This document shows positions 45,247-54,950 of a DNA stretch of 64,000 nt, in pieces. How positions within the stretch are numbered: position 1 is the first letter of the stretch; each line of letters opens with the position of its first letter. The stretch is from positions 192,204 through 256,203 of the forward strand of contig NZ_LMPF01000026.1 of NCBI RefSeq assembly GCF_001424345.1, written 5' to 3'. The position numbers and the translations under genes were made by a program. Under the pieces are notes generated by a model, which was given only the letters and a program-made list of their open reading frames with translations, was not told the DNA's origin and ran no database searches. This DNA comes from Burkholderia sp. Leaf177. Lineage in GTDB: Bacteria > Pseudomonadota > Gammaproteobacteria > Burkholderiales > Burkholderiaceae.

Positions 45247-47262
45247 TTAGTACGTCAAGCCAAATCCGAACGGATACAGCGGGTGGGCGGTGTCGTGCGG
45301 GAGATCTTCCAGTTGCGCCGCCACCTCCACCATTGAAGAAGGCAACTCAAACGGCAGTTTTCCTTCAGGCTTGCCTTTACCGGTCAACACATCGAACAGT
45401 GCTGTGTCGCTCGCGCCAAAATTCGCGAGGATGGCAGTGGCCTTCGCCTGAACATTGGTGAGGATGGCCGGTCGATCCATATAGACCGACACGATCGACT
45501 TTGGAGCACTGGCTGCCTGTTTGATCGCCTCGTAGTCGGGGTTGCCGTCGACGAACGCAAGGCTGCCTTCATGCTGCATTGCCCCAAATACGTAGTTCGG
45601 ATGTAGCGTCTCGTACGGGGTATTCACACGCAGAATCGCCATGTCCGCAGCTTGCGGCGTATCGACAACCTGATAGCCGTATTTCCGCGCAATCGCAGGG
45701 TCGATGCCATACAGCCAGACTTTCTTGCTGGTGTTCGCCATTGGCAGCAGCTTGTCGTTGTTTTGCAGGAGCACCATCGACCGTCGTTGGGCATCGAGTG
45801 CCTGGGCCTGGAAGTCAGCGTTGCCCACGATCCCGCTTGCGGCATTGGCATCGACGTATGGATGATCGAACAGCCCTTGCTCGAATTTTTGCAGAAGCAC
45901 GCGGTAGGCCGAATCAGCAAGACGCGCTTCAGTCAGCAAGCCCTGATTGACGGCCTGAACAATAAAACTCGGGTCGTCTTCCCCGCCAAATTGATCAATG
46001 CCCGCGTTGATCGCTTTCACGAAACGCTGCAGACGGGTCGCGCTTTCCATTCCCCAAGGCATGCCCAGTCCGACAAAAGACGGTGCTCCGGAAGAAGCGC
46101 CGTTCATGCAGTTCACGTCGCAATCGGAGGCAATCAGCCAGTCCGAAACAATCACGCCCTTGAAGTTGTACTTGCCGCGCAAGAGATCGGTCAGAAGCGC
46201 TTTGTCGTAAGCTGCGCCGACTTGCTCGAGCGCGATTCCGTCGATGGTGACCGGCCCGTCAGGTTCAGAATAAGTCGGCATGACTGAGCCCACGTTGGCG
46301 GCGAATGCACCTTCAAACGGCTTGAGATGATAGGCGTAGTTATTGCCTGGATAAGTCGCATAGCGGCCATAATAATTGTGGCTGTCGAATCCGGATTTTT
46401 GCGCGCCGTAGCCGGCCCAATGCTTGACCACGGCGATCACACTATCCGCCTGAATGCCGTTGCTACCTCCCTGGAATCCTTCAATATAAGCCTGCACCTG
46501 GGCGCGCGTCAGGTCAGCATCCTCGCCGAAGGTCCCGTTGATGCGGGACCAGCGCGGCTCGGTGGCGAGATCGGCCTGCGGTGAAAGCGCTTCGGTAATA
46601 CCCACCGCGCGATACTCCTGCCGCGCGATGTCACCGAATTTGCGTGTGAGCGCGGCATCGCCGATCGCGCCAAAGCCGAGGGTTTCCGGCCACTTCGAAA
46701 AGCCGCTGTCTCCCGCGCTTGCACCGAGCACGTACTGGAAGTGATTGCGTGGATCTGAGCTGATCGAAACGGGAATGCCGAGCCGGGACTGCTCGGCGAG
46801 AGCCTGGAGCTGGTTGTACTGATCGGCCATTGTCTTCGCGTCGCCGCTCATGCGTGTGATGTAGGTGCTGATGTGCCGATCATTGATGTATGTTTTCAAC
46901 GCGGCCATGTCGTAGGCCGTGCCCGTGCCCGCGCCGGTTGTATCGTTCAGGACAGGAGCCGTGCCGTGCATCATCAAGCCGGCTTTCTCGGCGAGCGTCA
47001 GGCGGCTCACCAGGTCGCGCGCCCGGACGTCGGCGCTTAACCGCCAGTCTTCAAAAGGTTCGAGCTGACCGCTCTTGTCCATGTCCTTGAATTTCAGGCC
47101 GTCCTTTGAGATCAGGTTCAGCGTCGTCTGGCCGAAATCCGGCTGCGCGACAGGGGCGGTAGCGGGGTCGTCGCTGCCGCACGCGAACAGGCCGAGCGCA
47201 AGCGTCATGCTCGACGCCGTCAACGCTGATCTGGGGAAAACTGACCGTGGATAAAAGCTCAC
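45247..47262 (-). CDS. Glycoside hydrolase family 3 lipoprotein (beta-glucosidase-like)
   Basis: 671 residues. N-terminal signal ends in a lipobox-like LGLFAC, so it is probably anchored in the envelope. The GH3 barrel carries SSDPRNHF, a KHWAGYGAQ segment with the conserved KH, and the nucleophile Asp in FKGVIVSDW. The second domain follows (RRSMVLLQNNDKLLPM). It ends LPHDTAHPLYPFGFGLTY, typical of GH3 glucosidases. It should release glucose or a related sugar from beta-linked oligosaccharides in the periplasm or at the surface. Divergent from an AraC-type gene. Confidence 0.9.
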   Translation of the reverse strand: MSFYPRSVFPRSALTASSMTLALGLFACGSDDPATAPVAQPDFGQTTLNLISKDGLKFKDMDKSGQLEPFEDWRLSADVRARDLVSRLTLAEKAGLMMHGTAPVLNDTTGAGTGTAYDMAALKTYINDRHISTYITRMSGDAKTMADQYNQLQALAEQSRLGIPVSISSDPRNHFQYVLGASAGDSGFSKWPETLGFGAIGDAALTRKFGDIARQEYRAVGITEALSPQADLATEPRWSRINGTFGEDADLTRAQVQAYIEGFQGGSNGIQADSVIAVVKHWAGYGAQKSGFDSHNYYGRYATYPGNNYAYHLKPFEGAFAANVGSVMPTYSEPDGPVTIDGIALEQVGAAYDKALLTDLLRGKYNFKGVIVSDWLIASDCDVNCMNGASSGAPSFVGLGMPWGMESATRLQRFVKAINAGIDQFGGEDDPSFIVQAVNQGLLTEARLADSAYRVLLQKFEQGLFDHPYVDANAASGIVGNADFQAQALDAQRRSMVLLQNNDKLLPMANTSKKVWLYGIDPAIARKYGYQVVDTPQAADMAILRVNTPYETLHPNYVFGAMQHEGSLAFVDGNPDYEAIKQAASAPKSIVSVYMDRPAILTNVQAKATAILANFGASDTALFDVLTGKGKPEGKLPFELPSSMVEVAAQLEDLPHDTAHPLYPFGFGLTY

Positions 47263-47501
47263 TCGTGTCTCCTGAAATTGGTTTTTTGGTTGCTGTCGAA
47301 CGACCTTACAAGAAGTCGTCCGACACTTTACCGACCCATTTCAATCGACGTTTTACCGTTGGGTGCAGCGTTTATCTTTCTGGAGCGTGCATGTAAGCGA
47401 GTTACAGTTTTCCGGTTTTCGGGCGCGAGCTATGGGAACTCCTGATGGCGCGAACACGGATCCACTAGCATTATTACGAAGTGAAAGCCCGCCGTGAGCC
47501 T

Positions 47502-48554
47502 ATGCCCTCCAGAACGTCGTCACACTTCAGCGACCACAACCGCACTGTTTCCAATCGCATTGCCGTTTTTGCAATGGACGCCGCCGAGCGTGCCGGTATG
47601 TCGCCGCAGTTATTCACCACCCGCACCGGAATCAGCGCACAGGAACTCGTCGATAAAAACGGCCGCATCGACGCCGCCCGGCACCGGCGTGTCGTCGAGT
47701 TGATGGCACATGTGGGCGCTTCCTCGCGAGTGATGCCCGACAGGCCGCATATGTTGTTTCCGGATTTCCCCGTGCTGGGCAACCTGTGCCTCAACGCCCG
47801 GACATTGCGTGAAGCGCTGGAGTCGTATCAGACGTTTCGTCCGCTAATCGGCGAGTTCGATTTTCTCGGCTACCGCGAAACGCCGGAGCACGCGCAGTTC
47901 GAATACATCGCGGAGTTCGCGCCCGCGAGCGGTTTCCAGGCGCTGTCCAACTTCCAGGTGCTTGCCAGTCTGATAAGGGCGTACGACGGTCTGGATCAAA
48001 CGGCATTTCGGGTGTCGCTCATGGGGCCCGCGCTCCCAGGAGCGAATGATATTGGCGAGTACTTTGGCGCAGCTGTGCGATATCACGCCGATGCAAACCG
48101 GCTGCAGTTCACAAGCGCTCTACTGGACGCGCCGCTTGTCCATTACAACGCCACGCTGGCGCCTTTTCTGCGGCAACAGGCTCAGCATGAGCTTCTGCGC
48201 ATTCAAAGGGGGCATCGGTTCTCGTGCAGTGTCGAGCACCTTATCAGCGAAATCATCCGGGATCCGGGCGACGAGATAGATTCGTCGTCATTGCTTGCGC
48301 AAACCTGCAAGCATCTGAATACCTCACGATGGACGTTGCACCGGCGGTTGCAATCCGAAGGACTGCATTTCACCGAACTTGAATCGCGCGTGAGATCGAA
48401 AGAAGCCTGCCGGTTGCTTGGCGAGACAGCATTAAGCCTTGGACAGATCAGTGAACAACTGGGTTTTTCGTCCCAAAGTGCTTTCACGCGGTTTTTCCGC
48501 ACGCGGCACGACGTGGCGCCGCTCGCGTTTCGTCAACGGGCCAAGCTCGGCTGA
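47502..48554 (+). CDS. AraC-family regulator (OruR/ArgR-like, arabinose-binding-type N-terminal domain)
   Basis: 350 residues from ATG 47502; GTG 47481 in frame would add 7. The N-terminal ~200 residues match the sensor domain of the OruR/FeaR-like AraC group (FPVLGNLCLNARTLREALESYQTFRPL, FEYIAEFAPASG). The C-terminal HTH pair: LAQTCKHLNTSRWTLHRRLQSEGLHF and ISEQLGFSSQSAFTRFFRTRHDVAPLAFR. Divergent from the GH3 gene with about 240 bp between them, so control of that glycosidase is possible. Confidence 0.87.
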   Translation: MPSRTSSHFSDHNRTVSNRIAVFAMDAAERAGMSPQLFTTRTGISAQELVDKNGRIDAARHRRVVELMAHVGASSRVMPDRPHMLFPDFPVLGNLCLNARTLREALESYQTFRPLIGEFDFLGYRETPEHAQFEYIAEFAPASGFQALSNFQVLASLIRAYDGLDQTAFRVSLMGPALPGANDIGEYFGAAVRYHADANRLQFTSALLDAPLVHYNATLAPFLRQQAQHELLRIQRGHRFSCSVEHLISEIIRDPGDEIDSSSLLAQTCKHLNTSRWTLHRRLQSEGLHFTELESRVRSKEACRLLGETALSLGQISEQLGFSSQSAFTRFFRTRHDVAPLAFRQRAKLG

Positions 48555-48574
48555 GCACATCAGCAGCGCTTATA

Positions 48575-49387
48575 TCAATCCGTACTCTGCGCCATCTTCA
48601 CCGGCAACGGCACGTGCAGCCATTTCTCCACAATGCCGTTCAATTCGCCGCTCTTCTTGGCATCGGTGAGAATTGCATCGACTTTCGCCTGCAGCTTCGG
48701 CTCGCCCTTGTTCAGCCCCACGTGACACGCGGATTCGTGAATCACGTATTTGAGCGCGGGCTTGTTCGGCGCCGATGCCGGTAACGTGGTGGCAATCTTG
48801 GTCGCCACGAAATCGCCCGTGCCGACCAACGGAACCTGACCTGCAAGGTACGCGGAAATCATCCCGCTGTTGTCCTCGAACCGCTTGATGTTCGTCGATG
48901 GCGGCACGCTTTTGGTCAGCATCAAATCCTCGAACGTCCCGCGTGCAACACCCACCGTCTTGCCTGCCATGTCCGCCGGGCCGTCGATCTTCATGCTCGC
49001 CGGACCATACACGCTGTTGTTGTACGGCGAATACGACTGCGAGAAGTCGATGACCTTGTCGCGCTCGGCATCGCGGCCAAGTGTCGAGACGATCAAATCC
49101 ACTTTCTTCGTCTGCAAATAAGGAATGCGGTTGGCGCTCGTAACCGGAACGAGTTCGAGTTTCGCGCCGAGCTTCTTGGCGAGCAGGGCGGAGATATCGA
49201 TATCGAGTCCTTCGAGCTGCATGCTCGGACCCACGGACCCAAACGGCGCGAAATCCTGCGGAACCGCCACGCGCAAGACGCCGCGTTTTTCGATGTCATC
49301 CAGTGCATCGGCATGCGCAGGCGCCACGCGCCCGATCACGCTGAGCGCAACCACGCCAAGTGTCATCAACAACTTCGAAGTTTTCAT
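48575..49387 (-). CDS. ABC transporter periplasmic amino-acid-binding protein (orphan)
   Basis: 270 residues from ATG 49387. Signal peptide ending AHA; the mature protein begins DALDDIEKRGVLRVAVPQDFAPFG, typical of family 3 solute-binding proteins for polar amino acids. Also ISALLAKKLGAKLELVPV and RDAERDKVIDFSQSY. No permease or ATPase gene is next to it, so its transporter partners must be elsewhere. Converges on the AraC gene with 20 bp between stops. Confidence 0.87.
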   Translation of the reverse strand: MKTSKLLMTLGVVALSVIGRVAPAHADALDDIEKRGVLRVAVPQDFAPFGSVGPSMQLEGLDIDISALLAKKLGAKLELVPVTSANRIPYLQTKKVDLIVSTLGRDAERDKVIDFSQSYSPYNNSVYGPASMKIDGPADMAGKTVGVARGTFEDLMLTKSVPPSTNIKRFEDNSGMISAYLAGQVPLVGTGDFVATKIATTLPASAPNKPALKYVIHESACHVGLNKGEPKLQAKVDAILTDAKKSGELNGIVEKWLHVPLPVKMAQSTD

Positions 49388-49694
49388 GTTTGCCCTGAAA
49401 CGTGGATGGATATGCCTAGGCGTTCGAGAACGCTTCGGCATTACAAAGTCTATTAGCAAGTCTTTTGTTTTCTAAGCGATTCAAAATTCAGTTGCATGGA
49501 GTGCGGGCCAAGCGCCGGTGCAAGCCTGTTCAACGGCGTTAGCAGACGTAAGGGTAAGTACTGCCGCTGCGCGTAACCATCGATTTATTTTCCATTTTTT
49601 TCCGGACGCCCAGCGGCAAGCCGATATTTTTCCCGCCCGGAATTGCATTTTTTCCAACCTACACTGGGCGCTCGAAAATCACGCTCCGGAAATC
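49388..49694. other. Intergenic region between binding-protein and acyltransferase genes
   Basis: About 307 bp with no supported gene; divergent promoters are expected. No clear operator or RNA structure seen. Confidence 0.5.
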
Positions 49695-50774
49695 ATGAAC
49701 GCGATGAACGCCATGAAGTCCACACGATTCGACTTGCTCGACGGCCTGAGAGGCATCGCCGCAATCGCCGTCATGCTCCATCACTACAGCCAGCACACGG
49801 GCTGGGACTGGTTCGGCGGCGCATGGGTCGCGGTCGATCTGTTTTTTGTGCTCTCCGGCTTCGTGATCGCGCACAGCTATAGCAAGAAAATCCTCAACGG
49901 CATGTCTTTCCGCGAATTCGCGGTAGTGCGCCTTGCGCGGCTCGGGCCGCTTTATCTATTCGGCCTGGCATTGGGTCTCTGCGCGGTATTGCTTTCGATG
50001 GCGAAGACCGGATTGCCGCAGATATCGAGCGCGCAATTGCTGACCGCCACGGCGCTCGGCGCGTTCTGGCTGCCGTATTTCAACGACATCGCCTGGCCAT
50101 TCGGTCAGGACGTGGTCTATGGCGCCGCGTTTCCGTTGAACGATCCATCGTGGTCGTTGTTCTTCGAATTGTTCGTCAATGTCGTGTTTTTTGCGTATCT
50201 GGCGAAGGTTCGCAAATTGCCGAACGCGACAGTTTCATTACTCGCCTTCGTTGCGTTTATTGTTTGCACGCTGGTATTCCACAAGATCAATCCGGGCTGG
50301 GGCGCGAAGAGTTTCATGGTGGGTTTTCCGCGCGTGATCGCGGAATTCTTTGCGGGCGTATTCATCTTTTCCATCGGGCTTCAGCATAAACATCCGCATC
50401 GGCTATTTACCGCCGTTGTCACCGGCGCAGCCTTGCTGGCATTTACCATCCACGACCCGAAGATTGCGTTCATCAATTCGCTGACGCTGGTTCCTTTGTC
50501 TGTGGCGTTGCTGTGCTCGGTGTCTATCGATGGCTTGGGCAAGCGGAGTTGCAAAGTCCTGGGAGAACTGTCCTATCCGCTTTATGTGATCCATTTTCCA
50601 ATTTATCGGCTCGTGTTCGAATCATTCGATGTCCGGTCGCTGAATCCCATCGCGCAAACGCTGATCGTGGCGGCGGTTTCCATCGTGCTGGCGTTATTGC
50701 TTGCCCGTGCCGACCTGGAGTTGCGGCGCAAGCTGACGAGTTTTCGGAAGCCCTCCGCCGCGGCAGTGTCCTGA
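49695..50774 (+). CDS. Acyltransferase 3 family membrane protein
   Basis: 359 residues from ATG 49695 (the frame is open further up but outside the family). About 10 membrane helices. RFDLLDGLRGIAAIAVMLHHY carries the family's catalytic His and Arg-Gly pair; WVAVDLFFVLSGFVI is the next conserved block. LSYPLYVIHFPIY lies near the C-terminus. Members O-acetylate surface polysaccharides or other envelope glycans. No polysaccharide genes are adjacent, so the acceptor is unknown. Confidence 0.9.
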   Translation: MNAMNAMKSTRFDLLDGLRGIAAIAVMLHHYSQHTGWDWFGGAWVAVDLFFVLSGFVIAHSYSKKILNGMSFREFAVVRLARLGPLYLFGLALGLCAVLLSMAKTGLPQISSAQLLTATALGAFWLPYFNDIAWPFGQDVVYGAAFPLNDPSWSLFFELFVNVVFFAYLAKVRKLPNATVSLLAFVAFIVCTLVFHKINPGWGAKSFMVGFPRVIAEFFAGVFIFSIGLQHKHPHRLFTAVVTGAALLAFTIHDPKIAFINSLTLVPLSVALLCSVSIDGLGKRSCKVLGELSYPLYVIHFPIYRLVFESFDVRSLNPIAQTLIVAAVSIVLALLLARADLELRRKLTSFRKPSAAAVS

Positions 50775-50860
50775 CGCCCGGAAGCGGTTTTCACAAACGG
50801 CTGAAAACAGCCGTGCATCGGCCGGGATAAACTGGCGGTTTCTTCCCGGCACCGCAAGCC

Positions 50861-51727
50861 ATGACCGCCTCCCGTTTCAGCAATACCGCGCGTTATTGGC
50901 GCTCGCCGCTCCTGCCGGGCGCGGACATGCTGACGGCCGAGTATTACGACCACGAATTCACGCCGCACTGGCACGACGCCTACACGATCCCCGTGATCGA
51001 GGAGGGCGCGGAGTGCTACGACTATCGCGGGTCCAGATATGTGGCGGAAGCCGGGTCCGTACCGATCATCAATCCCGGCGAGTTGCATACGGGCGCGCGG
51101 GCGGTGGACGTGGGCTGGCGGTATCGCGTGTTTTATCTGCCGGTGGATTTCGTCCAGTCGGTCGCCGATGAAATCGCCGGTCGCGCTCAACCCATGCCCT
51201 GGTTTCAAGCGGATATCGTTCGCGACCCCGATGTCGCCCGGCGTGTCCAACGCGCGCATCAAACGCTGGAGGATGGCGGCGATCCGCTGGGCGGCAATCC
51301 GCTGGGCGGCAATCCGCTGGGCGGCGATCCGCTCGCGGCGGAACACGCGCTCTTCGATGCCGTCTCCACGTTGCTCGTGCGCCATGCGGGACAGCGCCCG
51401 CCCGTTGACCGCTTGCGGCTCGATTCAGCGCGCGTGGAGTCGATGAAATCGCGCCTCGCCGACGACGTGACCGCGCCGTTGTCACTGACGGAACTCGCGC
51501 AGACGGTCGGGCTTTCGACGTTTCACGCAGCGCGCCTCTTCACTCGCGAAACGGGCATCGCGCCGCACGCGTGGCGCAACCAGATGCGCCTGAATCGCGC
51601 GCTCGAAGCATTGCGGGCGGGGGCTTCGGTGACGGACGTCGCGGCAGCCAGCGGTTTCACGGATCAAAGCCATTTCACGCGCCACTTCAAGAAGACGTTC
51701 GGCGTTCCGCCCGGCCGCTGGCGATAA
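50861..51727 (+). CDS. AraC-family regulator with an internal 15-bp repeat
   Basis: 288 residues. Cupin sensor: TPHWHDAYTIPVIEEGAECY and NPGELHTGARA. HTH pair: SLTELAQTVGLSTFHAARLFTRETGIAPHAWRNQMRLNRAL and VTDVAAASGFTDQSHFTRHFKKTFGVPPGRW. Between sensor and HTH a GDPLGGNPLGGNPLGGDPLA segment arises from four 15-bp repeats. This type commonly sits upstream of azlCD and regulates it, as here (84 bp gap, same strand). Confidence 0.88.
   Translation: MTASRFSNTARYWRSPLLPGADMLTAEYYDHEFTPHWHDAYTIPVIEEGAECYDYRGSRYVAEAGSVPIINPGELHTGARAVDVGWRYRVFYLPVDFVQSVADEIAGRAQPMPWFQADIVRDPDVARRVQRAHQTLEDGGDPLGGNPLGGNPLGGDPLAAEHALFDAVSTLLVRHAGQRPPVDRLRLDSARVESMKSRLADDVTAPLSLTELAQTVGLSTFHAARLFTRETGIAPHAWRNQMRLNRALEALRAGASVTDVAAASGFTDQSHFTRHFKKTFGVPPGRWR
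51275..51334 (+). repeat. Four tandem 15-bp repeats in the AraC gene
   Basis: GGCGGCRATCCGCTG occurs four times (51275, 51290, 51305, 51320), giving a Gly-Gly-Asn/Asp-Pro-Leu repeat in the linker. It keeps the frame at any copy number, so length could vary between strains. Confidence 0.85.
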
Positions 51728-51811
51728 ACCCACGCAACATCCGCATACCGCAAGAACGTACAAGCGCCGTTCGCGCTTCGCGTTCTATCCTCCTGGTTCA
51801 CGGAGGAAACC

Positions 51812-52552
51812 TTGAAAACGACGTTTCAGGCAGGCAATCTCGCCGAGTTCGGCGCGGGCGCGCGCGACACCATTCCAATGATGGTCGGCGCCGCGCCCTT
51901 CGGCGTCATCTACGGCACGCTCGCGGCCACGGGACCGTTGCACGCCTGGACGGTGCAGTTCATGTCGCTGGCCGTGTTCGCGGGATCGGCGCAATTCATC
52001 GCGCTGGGTTTGATCGCCGGGCATGCGAGTTTTGCGGTGATCCTGGCAACGACGTTCATCGTCAATTTGCGGCATGTCCTGTACTCCGCGACGCTCGCGC
52101 CGTACGTGGCGCATTTGCCCGCGCGCTGGCGCTGGACGCTCGGCGCGTTCCTGACCGACGAGGTGTTCGCCGTCTCGTACGCGCATTATCAGAAGAGGCC
52201 GGCGGGCCAAACGGGGCCGTATTATTTCCTCGGCTCTGGCGTTTCGATGTACGTCAACTGGCAGATCTGGACCGTTCTCGGTTTGCTGTTCGGCTCGGCG
52301 TTTCCCGGGCTGCAGTCCAAGGGACTCGACTTTGCGATGGTCGCCACGTTTATAGCGATCATCGTGCCGCAACTGGTTGCGCTGCGATTCGTGGCGGCAG
52401 CCGTGACAGCCGGCGTGCTGGCGTTCGCGTGGAACGGCTGGCCGTACAAGCTCGGGTTACTGGCGGCGGTCGTGGTGGGCGTGGCGGTCGGCATGGTGTT
52501 GTCGATGCGCGATGAAAGAAGAAACCCCGCCGAACCGGAGCGCGCCAAATGA
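51812..52552 (+). CDS. azlC: AzlC-type branched-chain amino acid exporter subunit
   Basis: 246 residues from TTG 51812, chosen for GGAGGAAA directly upstream. About 7 hydrophobic helices; the family segment IPMMVGAAPFGVIYGTLA is at the start, and VQFMSLAVFAGSAQFIALGLI and FIVNLRHVLYSATLAPYV follow. AzlC pairs with AzlD to export branched-chain amino acids or analogues. It overlaps azlD by 4 bp (ATGA). Confidence 0.9.
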   Translation: MKTTFQAGNLAEFGAGARDTIPMMVGAAPFGVIYGTLAATGPLHAWTVQFMSLAVFAGSAQFIALGLIAGHASFAVILATTFIVNLRHVLYSATLAPYVAHLPARWRWTLGAFLTDEVFAVSYAHYQKRPAGQTGPYYFLGSGVSMYVNWQIWTVLGLLFGSAFPGLQSKGLDFAMVATFIAIIVPQLVALRFVAAAVTAGVLAFAWNGWPYKLGLLAAVVVGVAVGMVLSMRDERRNPAEPERAK

Positions 52553-52872
52553 ACGATTTCCTGCTTATTTTGGGCATGGCGTTGATCACGTACGCCATTC
52601 GTTCGGCCGTATTCGTGTTCGGCGAACGGCTGAGTTTCCCGCCGATCGTGCGGACCGCGCTGAGCTTCGTGCCGGTGACGGTGCTGACGGCGATCATCGT
52701 GCCGATGACCATTGCCCCGCACGGCGGCGGCGCCGAGTTGACGTGGCGAAACTCGCAGCTGATTGCGGCGCTCGTGGCGCTGGTGGTTTGCGCGTCGACA
52801 CGCAAGCCGTTGCTGACCATCGCGGTATCGCTTGCGGTGTTTTTCGTCTGGCAGCTCGTCGTGGTGGCTTAG
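52549..52872 (+). CDS. azlD: AzlD-type branched-chain amino acid exporter subunit
   Basis: 107 residues, three to four helices, start overlapping the azlC stop. ILGMALITYAIRSAVFVFGERL and LSFVPVTVLTAIIVPM are typical of AzlD. It is the small partner of AzlC. Its stop overlaps the TAA of the convergent, frameshifted LysR gene. Confidence 0.9.
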   Translation: MNDFLLILGMALITYAIRSAVFVFGERLSFPPIVRTALSFVPVTVLTAIIVPMTIAPHGGGAELTWRNSQLIAALVALVVCASTRKPLLTIAVSLAVFFVWQLVVVA

Positions 52873-53733
52873 CCAACGTCGGCGTAAATCTCCGTCAGCA
52901 ATTTTACGAACGCACTGATCTTCGGGCTGAGCTGGCGGCGCGTGGCAAACAGCGCCCACACCTCCACGTCGCGGCTCTGCAGCGTTCCCAGGTTCACGAG
53001 CTGGCCGCTTTGCAGCGCGCCGCGCGCCAGATATTCGGGTCAGCACGGCCGCGCCGGCGCTGGCAAGCGCTGCATCACGAACCATGGATATCGATGAAAA
53101 CCGGGCCACCGTTCGCGGATGCAACGTGCGCGCGCCTTGCTCTCCATCGATATGCCAGACGTCGTCCGAAGCTGAAAGAAGTCCCACTGCCGGAATGACG
53201 CTCTCGGCTTGGGCAGCTTCGGCAAGCATCGGCGATGCCACCACGATCTGCGGTCCGCGCAGAAAACATCGGCCGGCAAGCGCTGTATCGGGCGCCGGAT
53301 TTGCACGAATCACGACGTCGTAATCTTCCGCGACGAGATCGACGAACCGGTCCTCCGCGATCACTTCAATACGAACATCCGGAAATTGCGCGACATACGC
53401 CGCCGCGAGCCGGCCCATGGTTTCGTAGGCCAAAAACGTTGGCGCGCTGATCCGCAAGCGGCCGCTCGGCCGCCGCGAACTCATGCCGACAACGTCCGCC
53501 GCTTCCTCGATTTCAGCCAGCAGGCGTGCCGTACTCGCGTGCAGCGCCTGTCCCTCTTCCGTCAGCATCAGCGTTCCCGAGCCACGCTGCAGCAGGCGCA
53601 CGCCCATTGCTTCTTCCAGCTGCATCACGCGACGCGAAAGACTTGCCTTTGGCCGTCCGGTTGCACGGCTTGCCCGGCCGAATCCGCCGTGCGTGACGAC
53701 CGCGTTGAAATCCGATAGCGCATGCAGATCCAT
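52869..53733 (-). pseudogene. LysR-family regulator interrupted by one extra base
   Basis: Starts at ATG 53733 with a LysR HTH (NAVVTHGGFGRASRATGRPKASLSRRVMQLEEAMGVRLL) and the effector domain. At SAGAAVLT near 53040 the frame is lost: the uninterrupted frame runs on as a long composition-driven shadow to 52222. Removing one base at about 53040 restores a normal LysR C-terminus (EYLARGALQSGQLVNL, ending EIYADVG) with TAA at 52869-52871, about 287 residues. So there is one inserted base, real or a sequence error. It is divergent from the NmrA-type gene at 53837, its likely target. Confidence 0.85.
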
Positions 53734-53836
53734 AGCTGTTCCATCGATGAGACGAGTTGTCTCAATATTAGGGCTTTCGTCTCGTCAAGGGAACGGCCAG
53801 AATGAATTCACACCTACTCCTTTTGAGGAATTCATC

Positions 53837-54715
53837 ATGACTATCCTGATTACGGGCGCTACGGGCGCTGTTGGTTCGCAAATTGTTCATCGACTGGTCG
53901 AAGAGGGCGCGAGCGTTCGGGCAATCGCCCGTTCGCCGGAAAAAGCCAATTTGCCGGCAAGCGTCGACGTGCGCAAAGGCGACATGACCGACATCGCGTC
54001 GATGCGCGCAGCACTGGAAGGCGTCGACACGTTGTTCCTCCTGAACGCGGTTGTGGCCGACGAAGTGACGCAGGCAATCCTCACGCTGAGCCTTGCGCGC
54101 GATGCAGGCATCCAGCGCATCGTCTATTTCTCCGTGTTCAACTCGGACCGTTTCACCGACGTTCCCCACTTCACGGGCAAATATACGGTTGAACGCATGA
54201 TCGAGGAATTCGACCTGCCGGCCACGATCCTGCGTCCGACTTATTTCATCCAGAACGACGCGTCGATAACAGAAGTGATCGCCGGCCATTCGGTTTATCC
54301 GATGCCGGTGGGAAGCGTCGGAGTGTCGATGGCCGATACGCGCGACATCGCGGAAGTCGCGGCCATCTGCTTGTTGCAACGCGAACGGTCAGCAACGCCG
54401 TTGCCGCGCGAAGTGATCGAAGTCGTGGGTCCGGAACCGATGACCGGCACCGCGCTTGCCGCGATCTGGACCGAGGTGCTCGACAAGCCGGTGAACTATG
54501 GCGGCGATGACCTCGATGCCTTCGAAGCGCAGATGGCAAGCCGTGCGCCGAGCTGGATGGCGCGCGATATACGCCTGATGCTCAACCGCTTTCAGCGCGA
54601 CGGCATGGCCGCGAACGCGCGCGCGGTTGCGCGGATGACCGAGTTGCTGGGCCGGCCGCCACGGTCGTATCGTGAGTTCGCGATTGAAACCGCGAAGGAA
54701 TGGGCGGCGAAGTAA
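53837..54715 (+). CDS. NmrA-like NAD(P)-binding protein (atypical SDR)
   Basis: 292 residues from ATG 53837 with GAGGA upstream. N-terminal [19 protein letters not shown] is the atypical-SDR nucleotide motif (GATGAVG), then RSPEKA. The mid-part [26 protein letters not shown] is typical of NmrA/TMR proteins; the SDR catalytic Tyr-x3-Lys is not conserved. It may be a redox sensor or a quinone/nitro reductase. Divergent from the damaged LysR gene and followed by a hairpin. Confidence 0.88.
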   Translation: MTILITGATGAVGSQIVHRLVEEGASVRAIARSPEKANLPASVDVRKGDMTDIASMRAALEGVDTLFLLNAVVADEVTQAILTLSLARDAGIQRIVYFSVFNSDRFTDVPHFTGKYTVERMIEEFDLPATILRPTYFIQNDASITEVIAGHSVYPMPVGSVGVSMADTRDIAEVAAICLLQRERSATPLPREVIEVVGPEPMTGTALAAIWTEVLDKPVNYGGDDLDAFEAQMASRAPSWMARDIRLMLNRFQRDGMAANARAVARMTELLGRPPRSYREFAIETAKEWAAK

Positions 54716-54725
54716 GACGACGTTT

Positions 54726-54752
54726 GGCGATCGGGAATCAATCTCGATCGCC
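54726..54752 (+). terminator. Hairpin after the NmrA-like gene
   Basis: GGCGATCG (54726-54733) pairs perfectly with CGATCGCC (54745-54752), followed by TTCGTCCT with no real T-run. A weak terminator at best. Confidence 0.45.
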
Positions 54753-54798
54753 TTCGTCCTGCATCAATACGAGCGCGTGCGCGGAGGCAAGAATCGAC

Positions 54799-54950
54799 TT
54801 CGTGCGCGCGGTCATGCGCGAACTCGGGTCGCCGGGATCGGCGGCTTATTCGGCGTCGAAGGCGGGCATCACCGGCATGGCGAAAGTGTTTGCGTCGGAA
54901 CTCGTGGAACGCGGCATTCGCGTGAACACGGTGATTCCAGGCGCGACGCT
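54799..54950 (+). pseudogene. Remnant of a short-chain dehydrogenase gene
   Basis: One frame here reads [20 protein letters not shown] then [20 protein letters not shown], which is the catalytic Tyr-x3-Lys part and following helix/strand of a classical SDR. The cofactor-binding N-terminus and the C-terminus are both absent, and flanking codons do not continue the family. So it is a ~50-codon fragment left by deletion. Confidence 0.75.

Noticed and set aside
51275-51334. CRISPR-like appearance of the 15-bp repeats
   Set aside because: Direct repeats without spacers, in frame inside an AraC gene.
52222-52868. C-terminal extension of the LysR frame beyond the frameshift
   Set aside because: The sequence is antisense to azlCD and has no LysR similarity; the true C-terminus is in the shifted frame.
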